59,212 bases of DNA from Enterorhabdus sp. P55 (GTDB lineage: Bacteria > Actinomycetota > Coriobacteriia > Coriobacteriales > Eggerthellaceae), in the NCBI RefSeq assembly GCF_009911695.1, contig NZ_QWKK01000006.1, positions 1-59,212 of the forward strand. The letters are read 5' to 3'. Every line of letters begins with the position of its first letter. The stretch's first letter is position 1. The notes beneath the pieces were generated by a model that made no database searches, had not been told where the DNA came from, and was given only the letters and a program-made list of their open reading frames with translations. A program made the position numbers and the translations under genes. Positions 10,320 through 18,119 of this stretch are shown in pieces.

Positions 10320-10838
10320 TCAGACGTCTGCGATCCGCCTCCCGACCTGCGCCTCGACTTGCCTTCGAAGCTCGTCGAGCAGCACGTCCACCTGAGTCGC
10401 GCCTGCCTCGCCCTCGGCGACCACCCTCACTACGTACACGACGTCGCGCCCCGCCAGGGGATGGTTCAAGTCGAGCACCACCTCGAAGTCGTCCACCTTG
10501 ACCACCTTGGCAGCCGTGGGCTCCTTGTTCTTGCGCGTATCGCCGTACCACTGGATATACTCGCCCACCGGAAGCGAGCGGTAGTCGGGAATCATGCTCA
10601 CCGGGATGCGAAACACCGCGTCCTCATCACGCGGCCCGAAGCCCTCCGCAGCCGACACCGCAACCACGCGCTCCTCGCCAAGCGCCATCTCACGCAGAAC
10701 CCGCTCGAGCCCCTTCGGGACGCAGTTGGCCCCGAACACCACGCGCAGGGGCGCCTTATCCACACGCTCCTCGAATACGGCTCCGTCAGGATACGTTCCC
10801 CGATAGGCGATGTCCACCCATGAGCCCAACTCTCTCAT
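10320..10838 (-). CDS. SlyD-like FKBP peptidyl-prolyl isomerase
   Basis: A 172-residue protein of the FKBP fold with SlyD-type architecture: an FKBP core (YRGTYPDGAVFEER...KGLERVLREMALGEE), an inserted flap (about residues 75-125) and a return to the core with VVLDLNHPLAGRDVVYVVRV, the SlyD signature. It lacks the His-rich metal-binding tail of E. coli SlyD. Such proteins act as cytoplasmic isomerase-chaperones; SlyD also helps Tat substrates and Ni enzymes mature. Its position in a molybdoenzyme array suggests help in folding one of the reductases, which is inference. The ATG at 10838 follows AGGAAGGAC; an upstream ATG at 10946 overlaps the transporter gene. Confidence 0.82.
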   Translation of the reverse strand: MRELGSWVDIAYRGTYPDGAVFEERVDKAPLRVVFGANCVPKGLERVLREMALGEERVVAVSAAEGFGPRDEDAVFRIPVSMIPDYRSLPVGEYIQWYGDTRKNKEPTAAKVVKVDDFEVVLDLNHPLAGRDVVYVVRVVAEGEAGATQVDVLLDELRRQVEAQVGRRIADV

Positions 10839-10890
10839 CGCGATTGTCCTTCCTCTTGTCGACACGCCCCCGCCGCAGGCGGCGAGCGCG

Positions 10891-12285
10891 CTATCCGGGA
10901 AACACCACGCCCACGGCCATGGGCAGATACACCGTGCTGAACACAAGGCTTACCACCACCGTGGGGATCTCCGCCTTCCACATCTGCCTGACGGTGAACT
11001 GGCCGGCATCGTAGGTGTAGGCACGTAATATGTCGATGGGAAGCATGAAGCAGATGGTGCCCCACACGACGCCGACGCACGTCATGACGACCGGATGGAT
11101 GCCCGTCACCGCGCCAATGCCGATGAGCGCCGGGATGGCGAGGATGGTCACCGGCGGCCCCGCCGGGATAAGCACGCGTATCAGGAACAGCACGAGACAC
11201 GCAAGGAACAGCGTGAGGGGCACCGGCAAGCCCGCAAGCGTCGCAAACGCGTTGCCCACGAGCCACTGGATGAGCCCCGACTGCTCGATGACTGTGGCCA
11301 TGACCATGACGCCCGGCAGCAGAAAGAACAGGTCCCATGAGGCGATCTTCTGGAATCGCTCGGGCACCATGACATCCACGCCGGGCAGGTACATGACGAT
11401 GGCGCCGATGATGACCACCATAGGGCTGCTGAGAAGGGGCACGACCGACCCGGCGAACCACAGGGCCACCATTCCCAAGAAGATGACCAGGGATTTCTTC
11501 TCGAGCACCGTCCATCGCCCCAGACTCGTCGCCTCGAGAATCTTCCGATAGGTCGTCGGATCCAGCGGCTCGGGCCGCAGGGTCAGGCAGAGGAATCCCC
11601 ACAGCACGCATACGATGAACCAGGAGAGGGGGATCATGATGAGCACCCACTGCAGAAACGTGATGTCCACGCCTGCCGTGGCGCGGAGCAGCTCGATGGC
11701 CACCACGTTGCTCGGAGCGCCCACCGGCGTTATGCAGCCGCCGGCATAGGCCGCGAGCGGAATGCCGATCATCATGGCCGCGCGCAGATTCCGGTTCTCC
11801 CCCGTCACCACCCGTCGCTCGATGCCAAACAGCGAAACCACGAACGTGTACACGATGGTCGCTGCCGTCATGTCATCGCAAAACGAGGAGATGAGCGCGC
11901 AGGTGGCAAGGATAACCAGGAGAAAGGCCCGGCCGCTGTCCTTGGTGAACCGCACGAGGAACCCCACCAGACGCAGCGGGATGCTCGTCTGCGAGAGCAT
12001 GCCCGCCAGGAAGAACGAGCCGAGCACCATGATGCTTGCGCTCGTCATGAATGACTTGAGCGCCTCGGACATGGAGTCGTAGCAGCCAACCGCCACGCAG
12101 GCCGCGCACACGTAGAGCGTGACGATCATCTTGGGGAAGATGTCGAATAGCCACATGATCACCGATGAGAACAGCACGCCGAACACATGCCATGCCGCGA
12201 CAGCCAGGCCCTCCGGCGGCGGCGTGAGCGCGAAAAAGAGCAGGAACGCCAGTGCGATTGCGATGCCGACGATACGCTTTGCCAT
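10891..12285 (-). CDS. SLC13/DASS-type anion transporter
   Basis: A 464-residue protein with about 11-12 membrane segments and the two inverted hairpin repeats of the divalent anion:Na+ symporter group: AYAGGCITPVGAPSNVVAIE in the first half and IRVLIPAGPPVTILAIPAL in the second. DASS proteins carry di- or tricarboxylates, sulfate or related anions. ATG 12285 (MAKRIVG) follows AGGGGGGAG. It lies 81 nt downstream of the ferredoxin gene of the Mo-oxidoreductase, on the same strand, so it may import that enzyme's substrate, plausibly an organic acid. The ion-motive superfamily also includes ArsB/NhaD types, so substrate is open. Confidence 0.82.
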   Translation of the reverse strand: MAKRIVGIAIALAFLLFFALTPPPEGLAVAAWHVFGVLFSSVIMWLFDIFPKMIVTLYVCAACVAVGCYDSMSEALKSFMTSASIMVLGSFFLAGMLSQTSIPLRLVGFLVRFTKDSGRAFLLVILATCALISSFCDDMTAATIVYTFVVSLFGIERRVVTGENRNLRAAMMIGIPLAAYAGGCITPVGAPSNVVAIELLRATAGVDITFLQWVLIMIPLSWFIVCVLWGFLCLTLRPEPLDPTTYRKILEATSLGRWTVLEKKSLVIFLGMVALWFAGSVVPLLSSPMVVIIGAIVMYLPGVDVMVPERFQKIASWDLFFLLPGVMVMATVIEQSGLIQWLVGNAFATLAGLPVPLTLFLACLVLFLIRVLIPAGPPVTILAIPALIGIGAVTGIHPVVMTCVGVVWGTICFMLPIDILRAYTYDAGQFTVRQMWKAEIPTVVVSLVFSTVYLPMAVGVVFPG

Positions 12286-12366
12286 CTCTCCCCCCTTCGC
12301 TTCATCCCCTGCATGGCCCGGCGCCGCAGCACGCCGCCGCAACGCCGGACCCGTTGGGCCATCAGA

Positions 12367-12705
12367 CTACCGCGGGCACCAGAGCACCTGGTTCGGTTTC
12401 CGCTCAAGCTCCAGGGCCAGCTCGGACACCGGGCCGAACTTCATCACCTGCGCCAGGCAATGGTGCACGCAGGTGGGCTCGCGCCCGGCAGCCACGCGGT
12501 CGGCGCACAGGTCGCAGAGCTTGGCGGGAACGGGAATCTTGTGCCAGTTCCAATCATGGGGCTCTTCGACCAGCCAGGGGCCGTCGTCGAACACGCGGAT
12601 GCCCCATGTGCCTACTGGATAGCCGTGCTCCTCCTTGCAGGCCACCTCACACGATTGGCATCCGGAGCAGAACTCGTAGTCGATAAGCAGGCCGTAGCGT
12701 CCCAT
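12367..12705 (-). CDS. Two-cluster 4Fe-4S ferredoxin subunit (cassette 1)
   Basis: A 112-residue ferredoxin-like electron-transfer subunit. Cluster ligands are the N-terminal CSGCQSCEVAC (CX2CX2CX3C) and the later CDLCADRV...CVHHC (CX2C, about 13 residues, CX3C), giving two [4Fe-4S] sites. It is much shorter than DmsB (about 200 residues, four clusters). It has no signal peptide and ends with polar sequence, so it should be cytoplasmic. It starts 2 nt after the Mo-oxidoreductase stop and is closely similar to the ferredoxin at 20.5 kb (shared YGLLIDYEFC and CDLCADRVA). It probably passes electrons to the adjacent large subunit. Confidence 0.9.
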   Translation of the reverse strand: MGRYGLLIDYEFCSGCQSCEVACKEEHGYPVGTWGIRVFDDGPWLVEEPHDWNWHKIPVPAKLCDLCADRVAAGREPTCVHHCLAQVMKFGPVSELALELERKPNQVLWCPR

Positions 12706-12707
12706 GC

Positions 12708-15113
12708 CTACTCCTCCTTTCCCGCCGCGGGCGAGTCGCTTCGGTAGCTTTCATCCTCATCCAAGCGGTAGAAGTTGTCATCATACTTGTGCTTGGGCAT
12801 TCCCGGCTGATCGATGCCCTCGACGTCGACGCGCTCGAAGTCCTCTGGCACCGCCTTGCGGAAGTCGCAGAGCAGGCACTTGTAGGGAGCGCCGAAGCCC
12901 AGCTTTCCGTTGCGGGAGTGGGGCACGAGGCTGTTGATGTTCGACTTCCACACGCCGTAGAAGTGCGGCGCCTCGCCATCCTCCTCAGGGAACCACCAGC
13001 CGTGCTGAGCATGCACGAGACCCGGCTTGACGGCGTTGGTGACCTTGGCGACGAACAGGCAGAAGCCGAACTGGTTCTCCACGCGCACCCAATCGCCGTC
13101 CTTAACGCCCTTGGCCGCAGCGTCCACGGCACTAACCTCGAAGACCGGGTCGGGCACCAGCTCGCGCAGGTAGGGGATCTGGCGCCCCTCCGAGTGGAAG
13201 TAGGCGTACTCGCGAGCGCCCGTGGTGAGAATGAAGGGATACTTCTCAGCCACCTCCGGAGTGGACACCGGGCTGAACGGGGGCTCCACATAGTAGGGCA
13301 GCGGGTCCTCTCCAAACGACTGGAACGCGTAGGAGTAGAGCTCGAGGCGCCCCGTCATCGTGTTGAAGCCCGGGTTGCCGTCAGGGCGCAGGTGCCCGGT
13401 CTCGTACTTGCGGTAGCCCACGACGCGCTGGTGCGTGACCTCCTCGCGTAGCTTGGCGTGGTTCATGCCCGTGCCGCCGACGAAGTAGTCGTCGATGAAC
13501 TCCATGGGGGTGCAGGCGTTCTCGCCCGTCCAGGCAGAGGGGTTCACGATGAGGCCCATGTCATGATAGTTGTAGAACTCTCCCTTGCACTCCCCCACCT
13601 CGATGCACTTGTTCAGCGCGCTGTAGTAGTTCGGGGTGCCACCATAGTGGGTGGGGACGATGGAGTCCTGCTCGATGCAGGAGGAGACAGGCAGGAACAC
13701 GTCGCACAGGGCCATGGCCGTCGGGGTCATGAAGATGTCGTTAACCCAGTTGAAGTCAAGGTCCTTGGCGGCGTTGTACCAGCGCTTCGGCTGCGCGGAG
13801 CAGGTGGGCGCGAGCAGGTTGGTGGAGCCGAACCAGATGCCGTGGATCTGGTAGGGCACGGCGGTCTCCAGGGCGTCGAGCGCGCGATCCGCGTGGGCGC
13901 GCAGCATCATGTTGACGTAGGCGGGATACTCCTCCAGGCCGATGACCTTCTCCTTCAGCTCGTCGGGGAGGAGCCTCCAGCCCAAGCCCGCGACCACCTT
14001 GTCGCCGGAGCCGTCGAAGATGTCTTGGAGGATGTTGCCGCCGGGAACGTCGAAGTTGCCCGTGATGGCGATGAGGCTCAGGATGCACTGGCCCGCCTGG
14101 GCGCCGTTGACCGTCTGGTCGATGGCCAGGCCCCATGCGATGGACGCCGGCTTGGCGCCCGCATAGGCGCGGGCGGCCTCCCTGATCTCCTCCGCCGGGA
14201 TCTCGCAGATCTCCGCCGCGCGCTCGGCCGGCATGGTGGCCACGCGCTCGGCCAGCTGCTCGAAGCCGTAGCACCACTTGTCGACGAAGTCGTGGTCGTA
14301 GAGGTCCTCGCTGATGATGGTGTCGAGCATGGCCATGCCAAGCGCCGCATCGGTACCGGGGCGCAGCTGCAGGTGGTAGTCGGCCAAGGCGCATGTCCAT
14401 GTCAGGCGCGGATCGACGCACATGAGCTTGGCACCGCGCTTCACCAGGTCGAGGACGGCGTGGCCGAACAGGCCGTCGCCGTTGGAGACGAGGGGCTCCT
14501 TGCCCCACTGGACGATCATCTCCGGTACCTGGTACTGCGGGTCATCGTAGCCGCCCGGCAAGCCGCCGGCAAAGTCGATCTCCGGATAGGGCGCGCCCAG
14601 CAGGTACTGGGTGATGGAGACGCGCGGCCCGTAGCAGGCGAAGCCTGATTGAGCGTAGCAGCCGTTCGGCGTGCCGAGCGCGCGGTGGGCACCTACCCCA
14701 GCCATCTGGGTCATGCGGCCGGTGCCGGTCATGGCCAGCATGGTCTCAGCGCCATACTCCTCCTTGATGCGGCCGACGTTCTCCGCAATGATCTCGTAGG
14801 CCTCCTCCCAAGTGCAGCGTTCCCACTTGTCCTTGCCGCGATCCTCCCGGGCGCGCTTCATCGGGTAGATGACGCGGTCGGGATGGTAGGTGAAGTCCTT
14901 CAGCGTGAGACAGCGGACGCACAGGCGTCCCTTCGTGACGGGGTGGTTCTCGTCGCCCTCGATGCGGACGAGCTTGCCGTCCTTCACGTAGGTCTTGATA
15001 CCGCAGCCCGTCGGATGGCAGCCCGGTGCCGACCAGGCCGCTCCGCGCGTGACCACCGTGCCGTCCTCCTCAACCCAGCGCCACGGCTTGCCGATGTCAT
15101 TGTCGAATTCCAT
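12708..15113 (-). CDS. Mo-bisMGD oxidoreductase large subunit (cassette 1)
   Basis: An 801-residue DMSO-reductase-superfamily catalytic subunit. An N-terminal Fe-S-like domain has Cys32, Cys37, Cys65 and Cys68; the first Cys of the usual CX2CX3C motif is missing (AAWSAPGCHPTGCG). Molybdopterin domains follow (DPRLTW, LRPGTDAALGMA, ITGNFDVPGGN) and the C-terminal dinucleotide-binding domain (FILTTGAREYAYFHSEGRQI, VHAQHGWWFPEED). Cys160 (FACYGPR) is my candidate Mo ligand. There is no Tat signal, so it is cytoplasmic. General sequence style resembles the acetylene-hydratase-like/catechol-dehydroxylase-like group described from Eggerthella and Gordonibacter; the actual substrate is unknown. It is flanked by zinc-ribbon, MFS and ferredoxin genes. 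Confidence 0.92.
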   Translation of the reverse strand: MEFDNDIGKPWRWVEEDGTVVTRGAAWSAPGCHPTGCGIKTYVKDGKLVRIEGDENHPVTKGRLCVRCLTLKDFTYHPDRVIYPMKRAREDRGKDKWERCTWEEAYEIIAENVGRIKEEYGAETMLAMTGTGRMTQMAGVGAHRALGTPNGCYAQSGFACYGPRVSITQYLLGAPYPEIDFAGGLPGGYDDPQYQVPEMIVQWGKEPLVSNGDGLFGHAVLDLVKRGAKLMCVDPRLTWTCALADYHLQLRPGTDAALGMAMLDTIISEDLYDHDFVDKWCYGFEQLAERVATMPAERAAEICEIPAEEIREAARAYAGAKPASIAWGLAIDQTVNGAQAGQCILSLIAITGNFDVPGGNILQDIFDGSGDKVVAGLGWRLLPDELKEKVIGLEEYPAYVNMMLRAHADRALDALETAVPYQIHGIWFGSTNLLAPTCSAQPKRWYNAAKDLDFNWVNDIFMTPTAMALCDVFLPVSSCIEQDSIVPTHYGGTPNYYSALNKCIEVGECKGEFYNYHDMGLIVNPSAWTGENACTPMEFIDDYFVGGTGMNHAKLREEVTHQRVVGYRKYETGHLRPDGNPGFNTMTGRLELYSYAFQSFGEDPLPYYVEPPFSPVSTPEVAEKYPFILTTGAREYAYFHSEGRQIPYLRELVPDPVFEVSAVDAAAKGVKDGDWVRVENQFGFCLFVAKVTNAVKPGLVHAQHGWWFPEEDGEAPHFYGVWKSNINSLVPHSRNGKLGFGAPYKCLLCDFRKAVPEDFERVDVEGIDQPGMPKHKYDDNFYRLDEDESYRSDSPAAGKEE

Positions 15114-15300
15114 TGGTTCTCCTCTCGTGGTATCTCATCGCAACACCGGGCGTGAGGTCCTCCAAAGCTGCTCCGCAGCTCTCGCAGGCCCCTCGCCCCG
15201 GATCGTTCAAGGTGCCGCAGACTGCGCAGGGAGCCTTGGGCTCAATACCCGCTCGAACCCCCTTGCAGGCCCCGCATTGCATACAGGCGTAGCCGCACAT
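15097..15300 (-). CDS. Small Cys-rich zinc-ribbon protein (cassette 1)
   Basis: A 67-residue ORF between the MFS gene and the Mo-oxidoreductase, easily missed because of size. Eight Cys residues occur: Cys2, Cys6, Cys9, Cys12, then the pairs Cys25/Cys28 and Cys39/Cys42 of a zinc ribbon (CAVCGT...CESCGA). It starts 11 nt after the MFS stop and overlaps the Mo-oxidoreductase start by 17 nt, which suggests translational coupling; its own ribosome-binding site is weak. A protein of similar type lies beside the second Mo-oxidoreductase (20.9 kb). The role is unknown: metal or cluster delivery, or a docking partner, are possibilities. Cys at residues 2-12 could also hold an Fe-S cluster. Confidence 0.65.
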   Translation of the reverse strand: MCGYACMQCGACKGVRAGIEPKAPCAVCGTLNDPGRGACESCGAALEDLTPGVAMRYHERRTNGIRQ

Positions 15301-15311
15301 CCGCGTCGTCG

Positions 15312-16781
15312 CTACGCGGCCTTGGTGGCCTCGGACTCGGCGAGCTCGCGGGCAACCTGGTCGGACAGCTTCTTGTTCATGGGGTTGAACAGGGTGAGCA
15401 CGACACACGCGATGCCGAAGGCAGCCGGCAGGCCGCTGAACAGGAACTTGAGCCCGCTGGCAGCCTCGGCCGTCACCGCCGTGGCATCGAAGCCGATGGC
15501 CACCAGGCCAAAGCCAAGCACCGTGGAGCCGATGGTGATGGCCAGCTTGGGAATGAGCGAGAACAGCATCATCATGAAGGGCTTGAGGTCGCGTCCAGCG
15601 CGCAGGGACGAGTAGTCGACGACGGAGCTGTAGTAGGCGATCTCGCAGGAATGCGCAAAGGCCCAGCCGACGTAGCCGACGCACATGAGCGCGGTCAGCA
15701 CCACCGGGTTGGAGCCCAGCAGGAAGGCACACAGCAGGCAGGAGGTGAAGATGCCGACGCCAAGGGCGTAGAGGTTTCTCGAGCCCTTGATGTACTTGGC
15801 GACGAACGGGGCGATAAAGGAGCCGAGGATCATGAGGCCCGTCGAGCTGGACAAGTACACCGTCAGCATGGAAGCATCGCCCGCCACGTAAGTGTAGTAG
15901 AAGGCCGACAGCCCGTTCACGATCATGTACATGGCGGTGCGGCACATGCCGGCGCAGATGAACAGCACGAACGGCTTGCACAGGGTGTAGCGGATCATCT
16001 GCCACAGCGACGCATCGTACTGGTCGGTCTTCTTCTCCTGGCCCTGCTTGTCGGCTTCCTCCGCCTCGTTGATCGCATCAGCCTTCTTGCATGCGGCAGC
16101 CAGCTGCGTGTAGGCGATGACGTAGAGCGCCGCGATGGAAACGGCGAACAGCGAGTAGCCCATCACGTCGTTGCCTTGGCCGAACAGGGCCACGGCGCTC
16201 ACCGCGACGAGCGAGAAGACGAACTGGCCGGCCGAGTTCAGCAGGTTGCGCGTCGCGGAGTAGGCGATGCGGTTGTCCGGGTTAGGCGCCAGCAGGGGCA
16301 GCACGCCGTTGTAGGCGGTGTAGGCCAGGTTGAAGCAGAGGTTGTAGCCGAAGCACGCCACGCCAAACCAGACCGCCTGCCCCAGGCCCGTCATCCCCAG
16401 GTCAGTGAAGCGCATCCAGAAGAACAGGCCGCAGAGAACGGCGCCCATGACAAGCCACGGGCGAAACATGCCGTACTTGCCGTGAAACAGGCGGATCTTC
16501 TGCATGATCGCGCCCAAGAAGGGCAGCGACACGGTGTCCACGAGGGCGGTTATGGACAGCACGCTTGCCATAAGCACGGTGTCAAGGCCTGCCGTGCCCG
16601 TCAGGTACACCGCCCAGAAGGTACTGATCATAGCCGTCATCATGGTGGAGAACATGATGCCCAGGCCATAGCGGAATGCCATGACGCTGTAGCCCACGCC
16701 CTTTCCCTGACCCGTCTGAGGCTCAGGGGCCTCCCCCTCAACGCCCGGGGCGCTTAGCGTCTTTTCCTCAAAGTTTCCCAT
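15312..16781 (-). CDS. MFS_2 (GPH-type) transporter
   Basis: A 489-residue transporter with about 12 membrane segments and features of the glycoside-pentoside-hexuronide:cation symporter branch of MFS: a long N-terminal half with VDTVSLPFLGAIMQ and GKYGMFRPWLVMGA, a hydrophilic central loop (about residues 235-265, Lys/Glu-rich), and RAGRDLKPFMMMLFSL near the C-terminus. It sits just upstream of the zinc-ribbon and Mo-oxidoreductase genes and behind LysR-2, so it probably brings in that enzyme's substrate or exports its product. MFS transporters beside Mo-dehydroxylase genes are known in Eggerthella relatives. The substrate need not be a sugar. Confidence 0.88.
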   Translation of the reverse strand: MGNFEEKTLSAPGVEGEAPEPQTGQGKGVGYSVMAFRYGLGIMFSTMMTAMISTFWAVYLTGTAGLDTVLMASVLSITALVDTVSLPFLGAIMQKIRLFHGKYGMFRPWLVMGAVLCGLFFWMRFTDLGMTGLGQAVWFGVACFGYNLCFNLAYTAYNGVLPLLAPNPDNRIAYSATRNLLNSAGQFVFSLVAVSAVALFGQGNDVMGYSLFAVSIAALYVIAYTQLAAACKKADAINEAEEADKQGQEKKTDQYDASLWQMIRYTLCKPFVLFICAGMCRTAMYMIVNGLSAFYYTYVAGDASMLTVYLSSSTGLMILGSFIAPFVAKYIKGSRNLYALGVGIFTSCLLCAFLLGSNPVVLTALMCVGYVGWAFAHSCEIAYYSSVVDYSSLRAGRDLKPFMMMLFSLIPKLAITIGSTVLGFGLVAIGFDATAVTAEAASGLKFLFSGLPAAFGIACVVLTLFNPMNKKLSDQVARELAESEATKAA

Positions 16782-16906
16782 CTTCCTCCCTTTCGCTCCA
16801 TGAGCTTTCGCCTTTCCCGAAACCCCGACGTCCCTCCTTCCGTCCGCGTGGCCGATGACGGAAATGTACCGTGCGGCCAGGAGCTTTTCCAGGCTCAGGG
16901 GGTGGT

Positions 16907-16926
16907 CGCGGAAGTTGTCAACCGCG
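16907..16926. promoter_or_regulatory. Inverted repeat with TTGACA upstream of MFS gene
   Basis: CGCGG, ten bases, CCGCG forms a dyad in the 205-base gap between LysR-2 and the MFS gene. The minus strand reads TTGACA at 16921-16916 inside it, a good -35 box, but no convincing -10 lies 17 nt further. It could be a LysR binding site for the minus-strand array. Confidence 0.35.
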
Positions 16927-16986
16927 TATCGAAATTGTCCAAGCGGCGCAGGGGAGGCAGGGATGGCGAAGAGAGCCGCGAGGGCC

Positions 16987-17940
16987 CTAGCGCGAGCGTT
17001 CGCGCAGCGCGGCTACGAGGGGATCGACCTTGGAGAGACCGAGGACATCCAGGCGCCCGCCCATCACGTAGCCCTTGAGGAAGCTTCGCACGCTGCGCGC
17101 CTGAGCCTGGTCATCACGATAGACGAGGCAGTCATAGAGGCAACGCTGCCGGCCGTCTTCTTCGAGGGGAATCACCCGGTAGGCGCCATAGGCGGCCGCC
17201 GCCCCGTCCTCCCCCATCGCCACGAGCGCGGCAGCGCCTCGGCGGGATACCATGCCGAGGACAAGCGAGGGGTCGTCGACGCAGGAGAGCTCACGCAGCT
17301 CTACGCCTCGGGCGCGGCACTCAGAGAGAAGGGCTGCATGGCGATAGCGATGGCCGCGAGCCGTCACCAGACGACAGGCTGCCAGGTCAGGCACCGCAAG
17401 ACGCTCCCGCGCGCTAAGGGGGTGGGCAGCGCCCACCAGCACCCCCAAGGGCTGGCGCCCGAAGCAGATAGCCGCCAGCCCCTCGAAGCTCAGACGGTCA
17501 TAGCGGCCGAACGCCAGGTCGAACCGCATGTCATAGAGGCCCCGGAGACATCCCTCCGGGTCGGACTCCTCGACGAACGATCGGAAGATGACATCCATGC
17601 CGTCGTCCCCGGCACCCAGCAAGCTGCTGCTGGGCAGGATGCGCGCGTCCACGATGACTCGCATCTGGCTGTCACAGCCATCAGCCGATACGGAGAAGTC
17701 GCGCGTCAGCCGGTCAAACTCGCTTACCACGCGCTTCGCCTTCTTGGCGAACAGCTCTCCTTCGGCCGTAAGCTGCGGCCGGTTGCCATTGAGCACGAAC
17801 AGCTTGCGGTGGAATTCCTCCTCAAGGCTCCGAATGGCATAGGTGATAGCGTGTCTCGTCGTGTAGTGGACAGCAGCCGTGTGCGCGTAGTTGAGGCACT
17901 CGCTGGCAGTCACGAAATATCGCAGTTGCTTGATGTCCAT
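16987..17940 (-). CDS. LysR-family transcriptional regulator (LysR-2)
   Basis: A 317-residue regulator with an N-terminal LysR helix-turn-helix (MDIKQLRYFVTASECLNYA, then TTRHAITYAIRSLEEEF) and an effector-binding domain. The HTH is slightly atypical: TTRHAI replaces the usual S-Q-x-A-[LV]-S/T core. It is divergent from Mo-oxidoreductase 2 (180 bp apart) and upstream of the MFS-led array, so it may control both cassettes. A C-terminal tail (RLDVLGLSKVDPLVAALRER) extends beyond usual family length. Confidence 0.9.
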   Translation of the reverse strand: MDIKQLRYFVTASECLNYAHTAAVHYTTRHAITYAIRSLEEEFHRKLFVLNGNRPQLTAEGELFAKKAKRVVSEFDRLTRDFSVSADGCDSQMRVIVDARILPSSSLLGAGDDGMDVIFRSFVEESDPEGCLRGLYDMRFDLAFGRYDRLSFEGLAAICFGRQPLGVLVGAAHPLSARERLAVPDLAACRLVTARGHRYRHAALLSECRARGVELRELSCVDDPSLVLGMVSRRGAAALVAMGEDGAAAAYGAYRVIPLEEDGRQRCLYDCLVYRDDQAQARSVRSFLKGYVMGGRLDVLGLSKVDPLVAALRERSR

Positions 17941-17999
17941 GGCAAGAATTCTAGCATCCGGCCCGCGACGACGGCTTTCGCGGGGGCGTCAGTTTTTGA

Positions 18000-18028
18000 T
18001 TGACACGGTGGCAGGAAGAACCTGATTT
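18000..18028 (+). promoter_or_regulatory. Candidate promoter for Mo-oxidoreductase 2
   Basis: A perfect -35 (TTGACA, 18000-18005) is followed after 17 bases by TGATTT (18023-18028). Upstream lies a dyad CCGCG-N11-CGCGG (17963-17983), a candidate LysR-2 site. The start codon is at 18120. Confidence 0.45.
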
Positions 18029-18119
18029 CGCGCCAGGCTCTCCGCCCCTACACTGAGCCGCAGAAAGCATGGGCCGCAAGGCTACCGTGCGAGGAGAAGA
18101 GCCGGCGAAAGGAGAGGCA